Made by a program: the position numbers and the translations under genes. The notes below the pieces were generated by a model that worked only from the letters and a program-made list of their open reading frames with translations, searched no databases and was not told where the DNA came from. A stretch of DNA of 39,892 nucleotides from Rubrivivax sp. SCN 70-15. Lineage in GTDB: Bacteria > Pseudomonadota > Gammaproteobacteria > Burkholderiales > Burkholderiaceae_C. Shown here piece by piece: positions 1 to 7,851 of the stretch (positions within the stretch are counted from its first letter, which is position 1; each line of letters starts with the position of its first letter). The stretch is from the NCBI GenBank assembly GCA_001725505.1, contig MEGM01000009.1, positions 1 through 39,892 of the forward strand, written 5' to 3'.

Positions 1-43
1 TCAGGTGCTGGAAAAGCTCTGCTGCCGTAGTCGTCTTCTGCAT
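1..43 (-). CDS. 5' end of an unidentified gene leaving the window
   Basis: An ATG at 43 on the minus strand opens a frame that stays open to the window edge and encodes MQKTTTAAELFQHL. A strong ribosome-binding site (AGGGAGGAG) lies 8-10 bases upstream, which is why I call it although it is too short for the ORF track. It is transcribed divergently from the HEPN gene, with about 90 bases between them that must hold both promoters. Fourteen residues are not enough to assign a family. Confidence 0.55.
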   Translation of the reverse strand, partial: MQKTTTAAELFQHL

Positions 44-133
44 TGGACTTGCTCCTCCCTGTAAGTGCGTCGTGGGAACTGTTGTTATAAATAGTAACCG
101 CGATTTTGAGAGCGCCATCTGAAAGGGTTCTGC

Positions 134-670
134 ATGCCAACAGCCAGAGAGACGTTCGACAGTTCCATCAGGGATGCTGTGGAACTACTCGATCACTTCA
201 ACTCCATCAACATTCTTCCGCCACCGCCGAATGCGGAGGTATTGAAGCGAGCGGGGCTCATCATGGCTTGCACTGCATGGGAGACCTATGTGGAAGACAG
301 GGTGCAGGAAGCCGTGCAACAACGACTGGGCGAAGGCAACGACAGCTTCCAGAATCGATTCGTGCTGCGTCATCTGCAGATGACGCTCAAGCAGTTCAAC
401 AATCCCAATACCGAGAAAACCTGCAAGTTGTTCTCCGACTACCTGGGTGTCGATGTGTCGGCAGGTTGGCAGTGGAACAACTACGACAGCGCCCGCGTTC
501 GCCTGGAACTCGACGCACTAATCAAGAAGCGTGGCGAAGCGGTGCATCGCTCGAAAGCCCCGAACGCCGCGGTGCCCGCGGCTCACCTCATCCGCAAGGA
601 CGAACTGGAGAAGGCCATCAGGTTCTTGAAAAGCCTTGTAGAAGCGACGGAGGCAGCTACGAAGGCTTGA
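134..670 (+). CDS. HEPN-domain protein, probable RNase (RiboL-PSP-HEPN-like)
   Basis: This 178-residue, mostly helical protein has the HEPN layout. An early helix carries ACTAWETYVEDRV (about residues 45-57) and a late helix carries RGEAVH, an intact R-X4-H motif (R133, H138). In the HEPN superfamily the RX4-6H pair forms the RNase active site at a dimer interface. HEPN proteins serve as toxins or abortive-infection effectors and usually have a partner antitoxin; none is identifiable here unless it is the divergent gene at 1-43. The gene converges on the UvrD-like helicase gene with about 40 bases between the stops. Family assignment is from motif and length; its role in defence is inferred from the motif and the neighbours. 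Confidence 0.72.
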   Translation: MPTARETFDSSIRDAVELLDHFNSINILPPPPNAEVLKRAGLIMACTAWETYVEDRVQEAVQQRLGEGNDSFQNRFVLRHLQMTLKQFNNPNTEKTCKLFSDYLGVDVSAGWQWNNYDSARVRLELDALIKKRGEAVHRSKAPNAAVPAAHLIRKDELEKAIRFLKSLVEATEAATKA

Positions 671-712
671 CCGGTCAGTACCAGCTCATTGGCAGCGCGG
701 ATACCCACGCAG

Positions 713-2452
713 TCACGCAGCAGGTGCTGAGCTGATCGTGTCAGCGCCAAACCAACCTGCAAGAGTGGCGAGCGCCTGTGGCGACAACTGCTGGGTGAAC
801 AGCAGCGTGAGCCGAGTCTTGGGCCTTGAGCAGGCAACGTAGAACAAATTTCGATTGCGTTCGTACGCGGCTTCCTTTGCCGCAGGCACAGCCTGCGCGC
901 CAGCAAGTTCCAGCATCTCGCCGAAGTTGTACTGATTCCAACCGCGACCGACCACCACAAGCACATTCTCAAACTCGGCGCCTTTAACTCCATGCTTTGT
1001 CTCAAAGGGCGAATGGCCATCGAGGTATTTACGAAGTGCCTTGATCTCCGCATAGGGAACCGCTCGGAGTTTCTCGAGTTCTTCCAGAGCAGGGGGTATC
1101 TCTTCACCTGCCGCCGTGTCGAAAGCACGCAACTCGCGCTCACGTTTTTCGACGGCTTCCGGGAGTCTTGGCCGCCTCAGCGCGTGCAGGTGGTCGATGA
1201 TCTGGCCGACCGTACCGGTTTCCCGCAGTGCGATCAGCTGCGTCATGGCGGTGTTCCACAATGCCTTATCGGCATGGCTGCGTATCAACGGCGTTCCACC
1301 GCCGAGTGCTTCGAACATGGCGCCGAACTTGCGCGCCATGAATGCGTCGCACGCGGGCTCGAGTTGATCCACAAAAAATGCGATGTGTGCATGTTCCTTC
1401 TTCGTGAAGGCTTCGTTGTAGCGAAACGTGGTGGGAAGGGACGAATAGCCCTGCTCGCTCGCCAATAGCCGATGCGTCAGCATCAGAATCTTCGTGTTAT
1501 AAGAGGACAAATCCCATCCGTCTTGCTCCAGTGTGGCTTTGACACGCACAAGAGTTTCATGACCGACATCAGAAGGCAGATCACCTGCCCAATGCGCCCC
1601 CTTCTGACGCTGACCTTGCCAGGCGTTTGTATGGAACACACGAACCTGCCCGACCGCTTCGGGATCTTTGACGAACTGCTTGAGCTCCGGCCGCATGCGG
1701 TTGAGGCAGTCGACCACGATCCTGACCGACCGGAAGTTGGCTTCTTTGCCAATTTCGGTCACGGCCGCATGCTCGAGCTTGCCGCACCCGCCACCGTAAA
1801 TTTTCTGCCAGTGATCACCAAAGAAACCGAACAATGGTGCTTCGGATTGACCGAGGAAATGGGTCTTGATCGCCTCAACCCAATCGTTGTCGGTATCTTG
1901 GTATTCGTCGACCAGGATGATCGGAAAGCGGTCAGCGATCATGCGACGGAACTTCGAATGCTCCATCAACGAGATCGTCAGAGGAAGCACGTCATCATGA
2001 TGCAAAGAAGCGCGATCATCACGGACGGATCGGTATCCGAGGCTGTACTCGATGGCGCGACTCCCTAAGCTGCCACCGGCTTCCTCTATGCGATCCTTCC
2101 ACGCAGGAAGAGATTCGACCAAGGCTCGGAGCGGCTTCTGGAAGCCGCTGATAAGTGACCAACAGAAGGCATGATTGGTCTCGCAAAAAATCAGCGGACT
2201 TCGATCCGTGCGCGCGGCAATCTCATCCTTGGCGACATTGGTGAACGTGATGCACGCGATCTGCTGACTTCGCTTGGGTAGCGTTTGCCCATCGCGCGCC
2301 ATCAAGAACTGCAGGGCCTTGATCAAGGAATAGGTTTTGCCGGCACCCGCGCCCGCTTCCAGGCGAAAGCTCTTGCCGGCATCTAGACATGCATACATGG
2401 CCTCCAGGGCGCGCCGGCTGGCGGCTTCTGCGGTGGACTCGACCTCAGCCAT
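713..2452 (-). CDS. UvrD/REP-like superfamily 1 helicase, GajB-like
   Basis: From the ATG at 2452 this is 579 residues. Visible helicase motifs, in order, are Walker A GAGAGKT (about residues 34-40), motif II ILVDEYQDTD, motif III FGDHWQKIY, a motif V-like HGVKGAEFENVLVV and motif VI NLFYVACSRPKTRLT. The track ORF starts at 2596, but the ATG at 2452 has a GGAG six bases upstream and overlaps the end of the nuclease gene by 8 bases; an ATG at 2464 is the alternative. Overlap with an upstream OLD-family gene is the arrangement of Gabija gajA-gajB and of class 2 OLD nuclease loci. The protein is longer than typical GajB (about 500 residues). It presumably acts with the upstream nuclease on DNA; the partnership is inferred from context. 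Confidence 0.85.
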   Translation of the reverse strand: MAEVESTAEAASRRALEAMYACLDAGKSFRLEAGAGAGKTYSLIKALQFLMARDGQTLPKRSQQIACITFTNVAKDEIAARTDRSPLIFCETNHAFCWSLISGFQKPLRALVESLPAWKDRIEEAGGSLGSRAIEYSLGYRSVRDDRASLHHDDVLPLTISLMEHSKFRRMIADRFPIILVDEYQDTDNDWVEAIKTHFLGQSEAPLFGFFGDHWQKIYGGGCGKLEHAAVTEIGKEANFRSVRIVVDCLNRMRPELKQFVKDPEAVGQVRVFHTNAWQGQRQKGAHWAGDLPSDVGHETLVRVKATLEQDGWDLSSYNTKILMLTHRLLASEQGYSSLPTTFRYNEAFTKKEHAHIAFFVDQLEPACDAFMARKFGAMFEALGGGTPLIRSHADKALWNTAMTQLIALRETGTVGQIIDHLHALRRPRLPEAVEKRERELRAFDTAAGEEIPPALEELEKLRAVPYAEIKALRKYLDGHSPFETKHGVKGAEFENVLVVVGRGWNQYNFGEMLELAGAQAVPAAKEAAYERNRNLFYVACSRPKTRLTLLFTQQLSPQALATLAGWFGADTISSAPAA

Positions 2453-4511
2453 CGACCGCTCCATCTGCGGAAGCTGCGGCCGCTTCCACGGCCAGTGCCA
2501 GTACTGGGTCGGGTACAGGCGCCTCGCCGGCGGCCAGCCAGCGAACACCGCCAAGGATGTACGTCGGCGCAGTCCATCCGGTCTCCGCGATCGCATGCTT
2601 CAATGCAAATTCGGACTTCTTCAGATCATCGGCCTTGCCTCGGGCTTGCATCTCCAACTCCTGCGGCGTCTTGCCGTTCAGCCCGAACATCACCGGATTT
2701 GCAAGAATGAAAGCATCCTCGAAAGTTCTCCCGCAGGGGCCGCCCTTTGTCTCAGCGCATTGGTAGGTAATGCGGTTTCGTGAATTCACCTTCTCCGCAT
2801 CGGACTTCGCAAGGAGACCGGCAAGCGTGAAAGGGTCGTCGTGGGAGAACCACGATTTCAAGCACGCATTGCTTGAATACGTTCCCTGATGGACCGCGCA
2901 TGCCTTGCCCCCAGCCTTCTCGACTGCGTCCAGGTCAGTGACGATCAGACTTTGGAGTTCAAGGAACTGGAGCAAGTCGAAGAAGAGGTGCGCGTAGGCG
3001 CCCCCTACTTCCATCACCGTCATGTATTGGCTGGACAACTTCGGACTGTCAGGCTCGGCTGTTTCCAGTTTCTTGATGATGACCGGAAGCAACAGCCGTT
3101 CGCTCAACCCTTCTACCAGCACAGCCTTGTCGGCGAAAAAAAGATCGCAACGCGTCAGCGTCATGTACTGGTGCAGAAACTTCTTCTCGGGCTCCGATGT
3201 TCCTTTCAGGCCCTTCCGTAAATCCTTGATCCTGGTCTGGCGGACACCTGCTGGTGCGCCAGGAACGCTTGTTCCAAGGAAGTATCGGATGCTCTCGAAG
3301 CCCGCCTCATTGGCAACATGCGACGAATGGGTCGACACGACGAATTGCACTGGCCACGGCGTCTTGTCCACCGTGCTGGCGACCAACTGCTGCGCAATCT
3401 TGGCCAACTGGCGGATAAAAACTTCCTGCATCTGCGGATGCAAGTGAGCCTCAGGCTCCTCGATGAAGATCAGGTGGACACCTGGCTCGGTCGCTTCCGC
3501 CCGAAATGCTTTGTAAAACCCGGCGAGCTGCAACAGGATGAAGATCAGGTTGCGCGCTCCCAACCCGTTGTAGGACTCAGGCAAGGTGATGCCGCTGTAC
3601 CCTGCGTAACGGACCTTGGTGAAGTTGGACAACAGTTTGCGCACATCGAGGATGGTCTCCGTATGCAATTCCTGTCCACCAAGTCCGGGGTAACCGAAGC
3701 TCTGCAGGGCAGGCACCAAGCTTTTGAGTTGGCCACTGAAGTTCGTATCGATCTGCGTTTGGATATCCTGGACAGCGCTCTTCAGCGCTTCGGCGACCTG
3801 TTTGTCGGCGGCATCCGCTGCCGGCGATGAAGCCGTCGCGAACAGGCTCTCAACCGTCTTGGCAAGCACATCCGATTCACGCGACGTCACGTCATCCAAG
3901 CCGCGCTGGGCATTGATGAAGCCGGTCTTCACCAAGCCTCGCAGAGCGCCTGGTTGGAGCTGACGCCGGTTGTCAGTGTCATTGGGGTCTTCAGCCCAAA
4001 TCTTGACGCCGAAGTCGCCAGGAATTCGCTCACGCAGGGCACGAAAGAATGCGATCCGTGTTTCGTCCGTTAGCGGCGTGGTCGGTTGATCCTCAAAGAA
4101 GCGTCCGAGCTGGCCGTCTTTCAGTTCGTAGCGCACCGCAACCAGTGCTTCTGCGCAGGCGGGGTCAAGATCGATCACGAAGGGGCTCAGGGGACCAAGC
4201 TGCGGCTGCGCCGGGTCATACTGAAACTTGAGTCGAAGCTCGATGGCAGGAATGAAGGCGCGGACGGCGTCGTCTTCTGCGCCGTTGTTTCTTGCTTCAA
4301 GGGCTGCACAGAAACCGTCATAGCAGGCGCTCGAGAAGTCCTCGAGCTGAAAGGCAGCTGTGCCATCTGCCATCAATCGGCGCATCACCTCGGAGAGGGA
4401 TGTCTTGCCGCTGTTGTTTCGCCCAACGATGACGGTCGTCTGGTCTTCCAGGGCAAGCTCAACGCCGGCCAAAAGGCGAAAGTTCTTGATCTCCACATGA
4501 TGGATGCGCAT
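2445..4511 (-). CDS. OLD-family ATP-dependent endonuclease, GajA-like
   Basis: 688 residues. The N-terminal ABC-type ATPase has Walker A GRNNSGKT (30-37), a long helical insertion, Walker B EEPEAHLHP (351-359) and an H-loop STHS (about 393-396). A C-terminal TOPRIM nuclease domain follows, with VEG (E467) and DLD (D526, D528) as metal-binding acids. This is the two-domain plan of OLD nucleases and of Gabija GajA. The start has an excellent site (AAGGAGACAA before ATG). The gene is first in a two-gene unit and its last codons overlap the helicase start, implying translational coupling. GajA is a DNA nuclease normally inhibited by nucleotides and released during phage replication; whether that applies here is inference. 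It is longer than the best-known GajA (under 600 residues). Confidence 0.88.
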   Translation of the reverse strand: MRIHHVEIKNFRLLAGVELALEDQTTVIVGRNNSGKTSLSEVMRRLMADGTAAFQLEDFSSACYDGFCAALEARNNGAEDDAVRAFIPAIELRLKFQYDPAQPQLGPLSPFVIDLDPACAEALVAVRYELKDGQLGRFFEDQPTTPLTDETRIAFFRALRERIPGDFGVKIWAEDPNDTDNRRQLQPGALRGLVKTGFINAQRGLDDVTSRESDVLAKTVESLFATASSPAADAADKQVAEALKSAVQDIQTQIDTNFSGQLKSLVPALQSFGYPGLGGQELHTETILDVRKLLSNFTKVRYAGYSGITLPESYNGLGARNLIFILLQLAGFYKAFRAEATEPGVHLIFIEEPEAHLHPQMQEVFIRQLAKIAQQLVASTVDKTPWPVQFVVSTHSSHVANEAGFESIRYFLGTSVPGAPAGVRQTRIKDLRKGLKGTSEPEKKFLHQYMTLTRCDLFFADKAVLVEGLSERLLLPVIIKKLETAEPDSPKLSSQYMTVMEVGGAYAHLFFDLLQFLELQSLIVTDLDAVEKAGGKACAVHQGTYSSNACLKSWFSHDDPFTLAGLLAKSDAEKVNSRNRITYQCAETKGGPCGRTFEDAFILANPVMFGLNGKTPQELEMQARGKADDLKKSEFALKHAIAETGWTAPTYILGGVRWLAAGEAPVPDPVLALAVEAAAASADGAVDG

Positions 4512-4770
4512 TTGTCTCCTTAGGTCGGCGTCGGCTCAAGGAAATAGCCGCCCGTTCTCATATACACATTCTCACACTTTGGCTATTCTGTAGCGGCGGC
4601 AGGAGCAGCACACATGCCAAAGATCGGCGGAACTCACCAAAGTTACTGGGATATCGCCCCTCGCACTAGAGCCCGGAACATGTCAAGGCGGAAAAGCACA
4701 AAGAGAGCAAGCCATGTGACCTTGTCTTCAAGATTGGGGCAAGGCAGTGCGTTCGCCCTCGCCGTCAGAG

Positions 4771-5916
4771 CTACGCGGTCGCCTCTTTCGAGAACTGTGT
4801 CCGCGCCAGATTTCGCAGCGCGGGGACTTCCTTGTCGAAGACTTTCTCCATTTTTCGCACGTGATCAACGAGCCAGTCGATCATGCTCGGCCAATTCTCT
4901 CGGTTATGCCCATCGAAAGGGGCGGCGCACTCAATGAGGGAAACCTTCTTGTCATCCATGCGCCGCCAGGAGAGCGCCCCACCGAATTCAGCTTCAAGTT
5001 GCTCACGGCGCGCGCAGAGGTGGTCAAACAGCGCCTTGTTTGCTTCCTTCGACCGTGTACCGAGCGCGAAGTCCACGCGTGCTTCGTCGCGGTTGAATAT
5101 CATCGAGTAGTAGATGCCGCTCGCGCCTGAGCCGGCATTGAGCCAGTGATCCCGGCTCGGGCTCACATTGGCGTAGAGCGCCACATTTGCCGTGCGAAGT
5201 GCTTCAAGGGCCGCGTGCCAGAAGTCGGTGCGCAGTTGATGCCGGGTCGCTTGGCCGCGCTCCGACGACTGCTCTTCATCCTCTTTCTCCGAGATACCGA
5301 TCATGAGTTCTTCGGCTTCGGGTAGCGGGATGACCTGCTCCATCGTGAGGAAGAGATCGTTGCCGTCCTTGAACGGTGTCGCCCGGAAACACTTCACGAA
5401 AACGCGATGCTTGAGGAGCCACAGGACCGTAGATGTCACTTCTTTACGGAACTGCGCAGCCACCATGATGAGGCGCTGATCGTTTCCAGGATTGAGCACC
5501 ACTTCGGCAAACTCTTCCTGTCCGAGGAAGTCGCAAATGAGATTTCTCGCGTCCTTCCCCTGGCCGGATTTGTCGAGATACTTCTGGAAGATCTCTGCGA
5601 TCTGCGATTTCGACAGCGTCGAGCAATACGACGCGTATTTGAGCGCCTGCCAAACAACGTCCTTCCCGGAGTCGTCCAGCTTGTTCTCGATGATGACCAG
5701 GCTTCCGTTCTTGTCGATGGCCAGCAAATCCAGCCGCTCGCGTGTGTCGTCGAAGCCGTCGAACTCTTTCTGGATGATCAGCAGTTCCTCCCCAAGCGCA
5801 TCGGGCTGGTTTGCCAACCACTCCTGAAGATGATGCCGCTCCGTGAAACCAAGCTCCGAGAAGCTCACCTCTTTCAGCTTGATGATACGGTTCGATGCAT
5901 GGTTGATTCGGAACAT
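4771..5916 (-). CDS. DUF4268 protein with PD-(D/E)XK nuclease-like N-terminus
   Basis: 381 residues. The N-terminal part (about 40-100) has RLDLLAIDKNGSLVIIENK followed by QALKYASY, i.e. D63, E77, K79 and Q90 in the spacing of a PD-(D/E)XK nuclease core. The C-terminal half matches the DUF4268 pattern: FWHAALEALR, then a strand-rich segment, then WRRMDDKKVS and PSMIDWLVDHVRKME. Proteins of this type occur in genomic islands and are suspected nucleases or restriction-related proteins. There is no clear ribosome-binding site at the ATG at 5916. It is transcribed in the same direction as the nuclease-helicase pair, 259 bases upstream of it, and 66 bases downstream of the unknown gene at 5983-6597. 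A defence role is inferred from context only. Confidence 0.75.
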   Translation of the reverse strand: MFRINHASNRIIKLKEVSFSELGFTERHHLQEWLANQPDALGEELLIIQKEFDGFDDTRERLDLLAIDKNGSLVIIENKLDDSGKDVVWQALKYASYCSTLSKSQIAEIFQKYLDKSGQGKDARNLICDFLGQEEFAEVVLNPGNDQRLIMVAAQFRKEVTSTVLWLLKHRVFVKCFRATPFKDGNDLFLTMEQVIPLPEAEELMIGISEKEDEEQSSERGQATRHQLRTDFWHAALEALRTANVALYANVSPSRDHWLNAGSGASGIYYSMIFNRDEARVDFALGTRSKEANKALFDHLCARREQLEAEFGGALSWRRMDDKKVSLIECAAPFDGHNRENWPSMIDWLVDHVRKMEKVFDKEVPALRNLARTQFSKEATA

Positions 5917-5982
5917 GTGGAACAGGCTGTTGGTTTAGTAGTCGTCGCGGGAATGCTGCAAGTGCTGACCCGGGAGAGTCGG

Positions 5983-6597
5983 TCACCGTCGATGGCTCGA
6001 CGCCACGACGTAGCGATTGGGGGTTGAAAAAAATGTTCCCGGTGGGAGTGGCAACGTGGGCGTGCTGACGCCTCGCCATTCCTTGGTGCCCAGCTTCCAC
6101 ATGCCATCGATGGTGAGAAGGAAGGCGTGGGTTGCATCCTCCGCCAAACCGATGATTTCCTGGAAATCGCACTGATGCCCGGTGCGCAGGCTGTTCGGTG
6201 AGTGGTCGAACATTCCGACCCGGACATCCCAGAAGTCTCCCGCTGCCTGCGTTAAGCTGGCGACTTTCGTCTTGAAGGCTTCCAGGTCGATCTCCCAGTA
6301 GGTTCGAGCGGCCAGGATGATGGTCAAGGTCCCCTTGTGCTCGCCGACGAACTGCACACCAGGCAGCAGGCCGGCCATCAGCATTTCCTCGATCACAGGG
6401 ATGATCCGGCTGTCGTGGTCATCGTCCCAGATGACAGCGAAGTCGTGGATGCGGGGTATGGACGTCGGCTTCTGTGTCACGTCGCGCGAGTCGATGGCGC
6501 GAAAGACCGAATAGTGACCGTAGTGGGAAACGACCGGATGTGCTTGGTCGTACAGACACTGCAGGAGTGTCGAATAGGCAGGCGTGATTTCAGCCAT
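5983..6597 (-). CDS. Hypothetical protein, 204 residues
   Basis: I do not recognise this family. The protein looks globular and acidic, with no signal peptide or membrane segment. It contains a motif-like stretch RIHDFAVIWDDDHD (about 49-62), a mixed alpha/beta middle and a proline-rich tail before the stop. The track ORF begins at 6660, but the ATG at 6597 is preceded by GGAGAGCCC, a good ribosome-binding site, so I start it there. It runs in the same direction as the DUF4268 gene, 66 bases upstream, so the two may be co-transcribed and act together. The function is unknown. Confidence 0.65.
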   Translation of the reverse strand: MAEITPAYSTLLQCLYDQAHPVVSHYGHYSVFRAIDSRDVTQKPTSIPRIHDFAVIWDDDHDSRIIPVIEEMLMAGLLPGVQFVGEHKGTLTIILAARTYWEIDLEAFKTKVASLTQAAGDFWDVRVGMFDHSPNSLRTGHQCDFQEIIGLAEDATHAFLLTIDGMWKLGTKEWRGVSTPTLPLPPGTFFSTPNRYVVASSHRR

Positions 6598-7019
6598 GGG
6601 CTCTCCAATTTCGTTGGCGATGGTTGTGGATTCCTCCACTGCCAAGCGGCTTTCGGCCACTCAGCGATTCGGCAATCAGCATATCACTGCGGCGTTTCCG
6701 TTGTCCTGGATGCAGAAACGACGAGCCGGGCCGCGCCGTACGTGCTGCGCGTCGAGTCGCCGATGGCGCCTCGCCCCTTCGGCTCCCATCGCCGATGCCT
6801 TCGCGGCGGTGCCGCTGCGCGCTGCGCTTGCCGATACGAGGTGGGCTATGGGTAGGCTGGCTTGCTGTTCCCTTCATCCTTGCACTCCGTTCTCGCGGTC
6901 AAGGTCTGCGCGTGCTGCGCACGCTGGCGTCCTGCCGGCCGTCTTCGAACCTGTGACAGCTGCGCTGCGGCGTGCCGGTTCCGGTCTCGGGCAATCCCGC
7001 CCGATCACTGGAGTTCGCC
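6598..7019 (+). promoter_or_regulatory. Long GC-rich leader before radC, candidate structured RNA
   Basis: About 420 bases with no convincing gene; ORFs here are low-complexity shadows. The part from about 6720 is full of short self-complementary GC blocks (for example GCGCGCTGCGC-type runs around 6820). It shares order and wording with the DUF932 leader: GTGCTGCGC, TCGAG, then CTCGCCCC near 6742-6775, and GTGCTGCGC, ATCGAG, CTCGCCCC near 10027-10060. A conserved 'radC RNA motif' upstream of radC and other DNA-related genes in beta- and gammaproteobacteria has been described from comparative genomics; this may be a member, which only a covariance-model search could settle. Confidence 0.4.
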
Positions 7020-7556
7020 ATGTCGCACGATCTGTTCTCTTCCCTCGATTCCTTCGTTGCCGTTTCCTCTGCTGCTTCTTCACTGCTCGTTCGTGATGTC
7101 GCGGGCGAGTACCGTCCTGCCGATGCCGACGAGGTGCTGCAGGCCGCGCAGCGGGTGCTGGCGGGCCGGGTACGTGGAGCCGAGGTGCTGACGTCGCCGG
7201 CCGTGGTCAAGGACTTCCTGCTGGCACGCCTGGGGAATCTGCCGCATGAGATCTTCGCGGTGGTTCATCTGGATGCGCAGCACCGGGTGCTCGACTACGT
7301 GGAGATGTTCCGGGGCACCGTGAGCCAGACATCGGTGTATCCGCGCGAGGTGGTGAAGGATGCGCTGAGCCGGAATTCAAGCGCTCTGCTGCTGCTGCAC
7401 AACCATCCGAGTGGTTCGGCGGAGCCATCGCGGGCCGATGAGCATCTGACGCAGACGCTGAGATCGGCGGCGGCGCTGGTCGACGTACGCGTGCTGGATC
7501 ACCTGATCGTGGCGGGCGACTCGGTCCTGTCCATGGCCGAGAAGGGGCTCATGTAG
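7020..7556 (+). CDS. radC: RadC-family JAB/MPN domain protein (short island form)
   Basis: 178 residues, shorter than chromosomal RadC (about 220) because the N-terminal helix-hairpin-helix part is mostly missing. The MPN core is complete: an upstream glutamate in EMFRGTVSQ and the metal-binding JAMM signature HNHPSGSAEPSRAD near residues 125-138. RadC-like proteins are a hallmark of conjugative and integrative elements, and their biochemical activity remains unresolved. The ATG at 7020 is chosen over the upstream track start because GGAG lies 6 bases before it. The gene ends 5 bases before a strong intrinsic terminator and converges on the CoiA-like gene. Confidence 0.9.
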   Translation: MSHDLFSSLDSFVAVSSAASSLLVRDVAGEYRPADADEVLQAAQRVLAGRVRGAEVLTSPAVVKDFLLARLGNLPHEIFAVVHLDAQHRVLDYVEMFRGTVSQTSVYPREVVKDALSRNSSALLLLHNHPSGSAEPSRADEHLTQTLRSAAALVDVRVLDHLIVAGDSVLSMAEKGLM

Positions 7557-7561
7557 GCATC

Positions 7562-7588
7562 GAGGGCTTCGGCCCTCTTTGTTTTTTT
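7562..7588 (+). terminator. Intrinsic terminator of radC
   Basis: A GAGGGC stem, a TTCG tetraloop, its GCCCTC partner and then TTTGTTTTTTT form a textbook rho-independent terminator. It starts 5 bases after the radC stop codon. Confidence 0.92.
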
Positions 7589-7650
7589 CATCGTGCGCGC
7601 CATGCGCGCATGCCGAGTTCCGGGGATCAGCTTATGAGCACATCCCCGCC

Positions 7651-7718
7651 GCACCTTGCTTGGCGCTCTTGTCATGCGGCTGAAGAGCCATTGTCTGAAC
7701 AGCCATACAGCAAGGTGC
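7651..7718. repeat. Nested inverted repeat between convergent genes
   Basis: GCACCTTGCT at 7651-7660 pairs with AGCAAGGTGC at 7709-7718. Inside it, GCTCTT (about 7665) pairs with AAGAGC (about 7683). The 262-base gap 7589-7851 separates the radC terminator from the end of the CoiA-like gene and has no credible ORF. The structure could terminate transcription from the right or be a small RNA; I cannot tell which. Confidence 0.45.
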
Positions 7719-7851
7719 GCCGAGGTAAAGCAGGGGCGAGACGCCGAGCCGATCTCGCAGTGACGGCGGCGACCGATCATTTCATCGTCCTGCAGTTCTT
7801 GTATGTACGTGGCAGGCGTCATGTGCTGGACCGCATTCTGCCGGTCACAAG

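Noticed and set aside
4614-4937. Plus-strand ORF with an AGGAG upstream
   Set aside because: Half of it is antisense to the DUF4268 C-terminus and the product (RRKSTKRASH and similar) is not protein-like. The gap 4512-4770 otherwise shows only the nuclease gene's promoter region.
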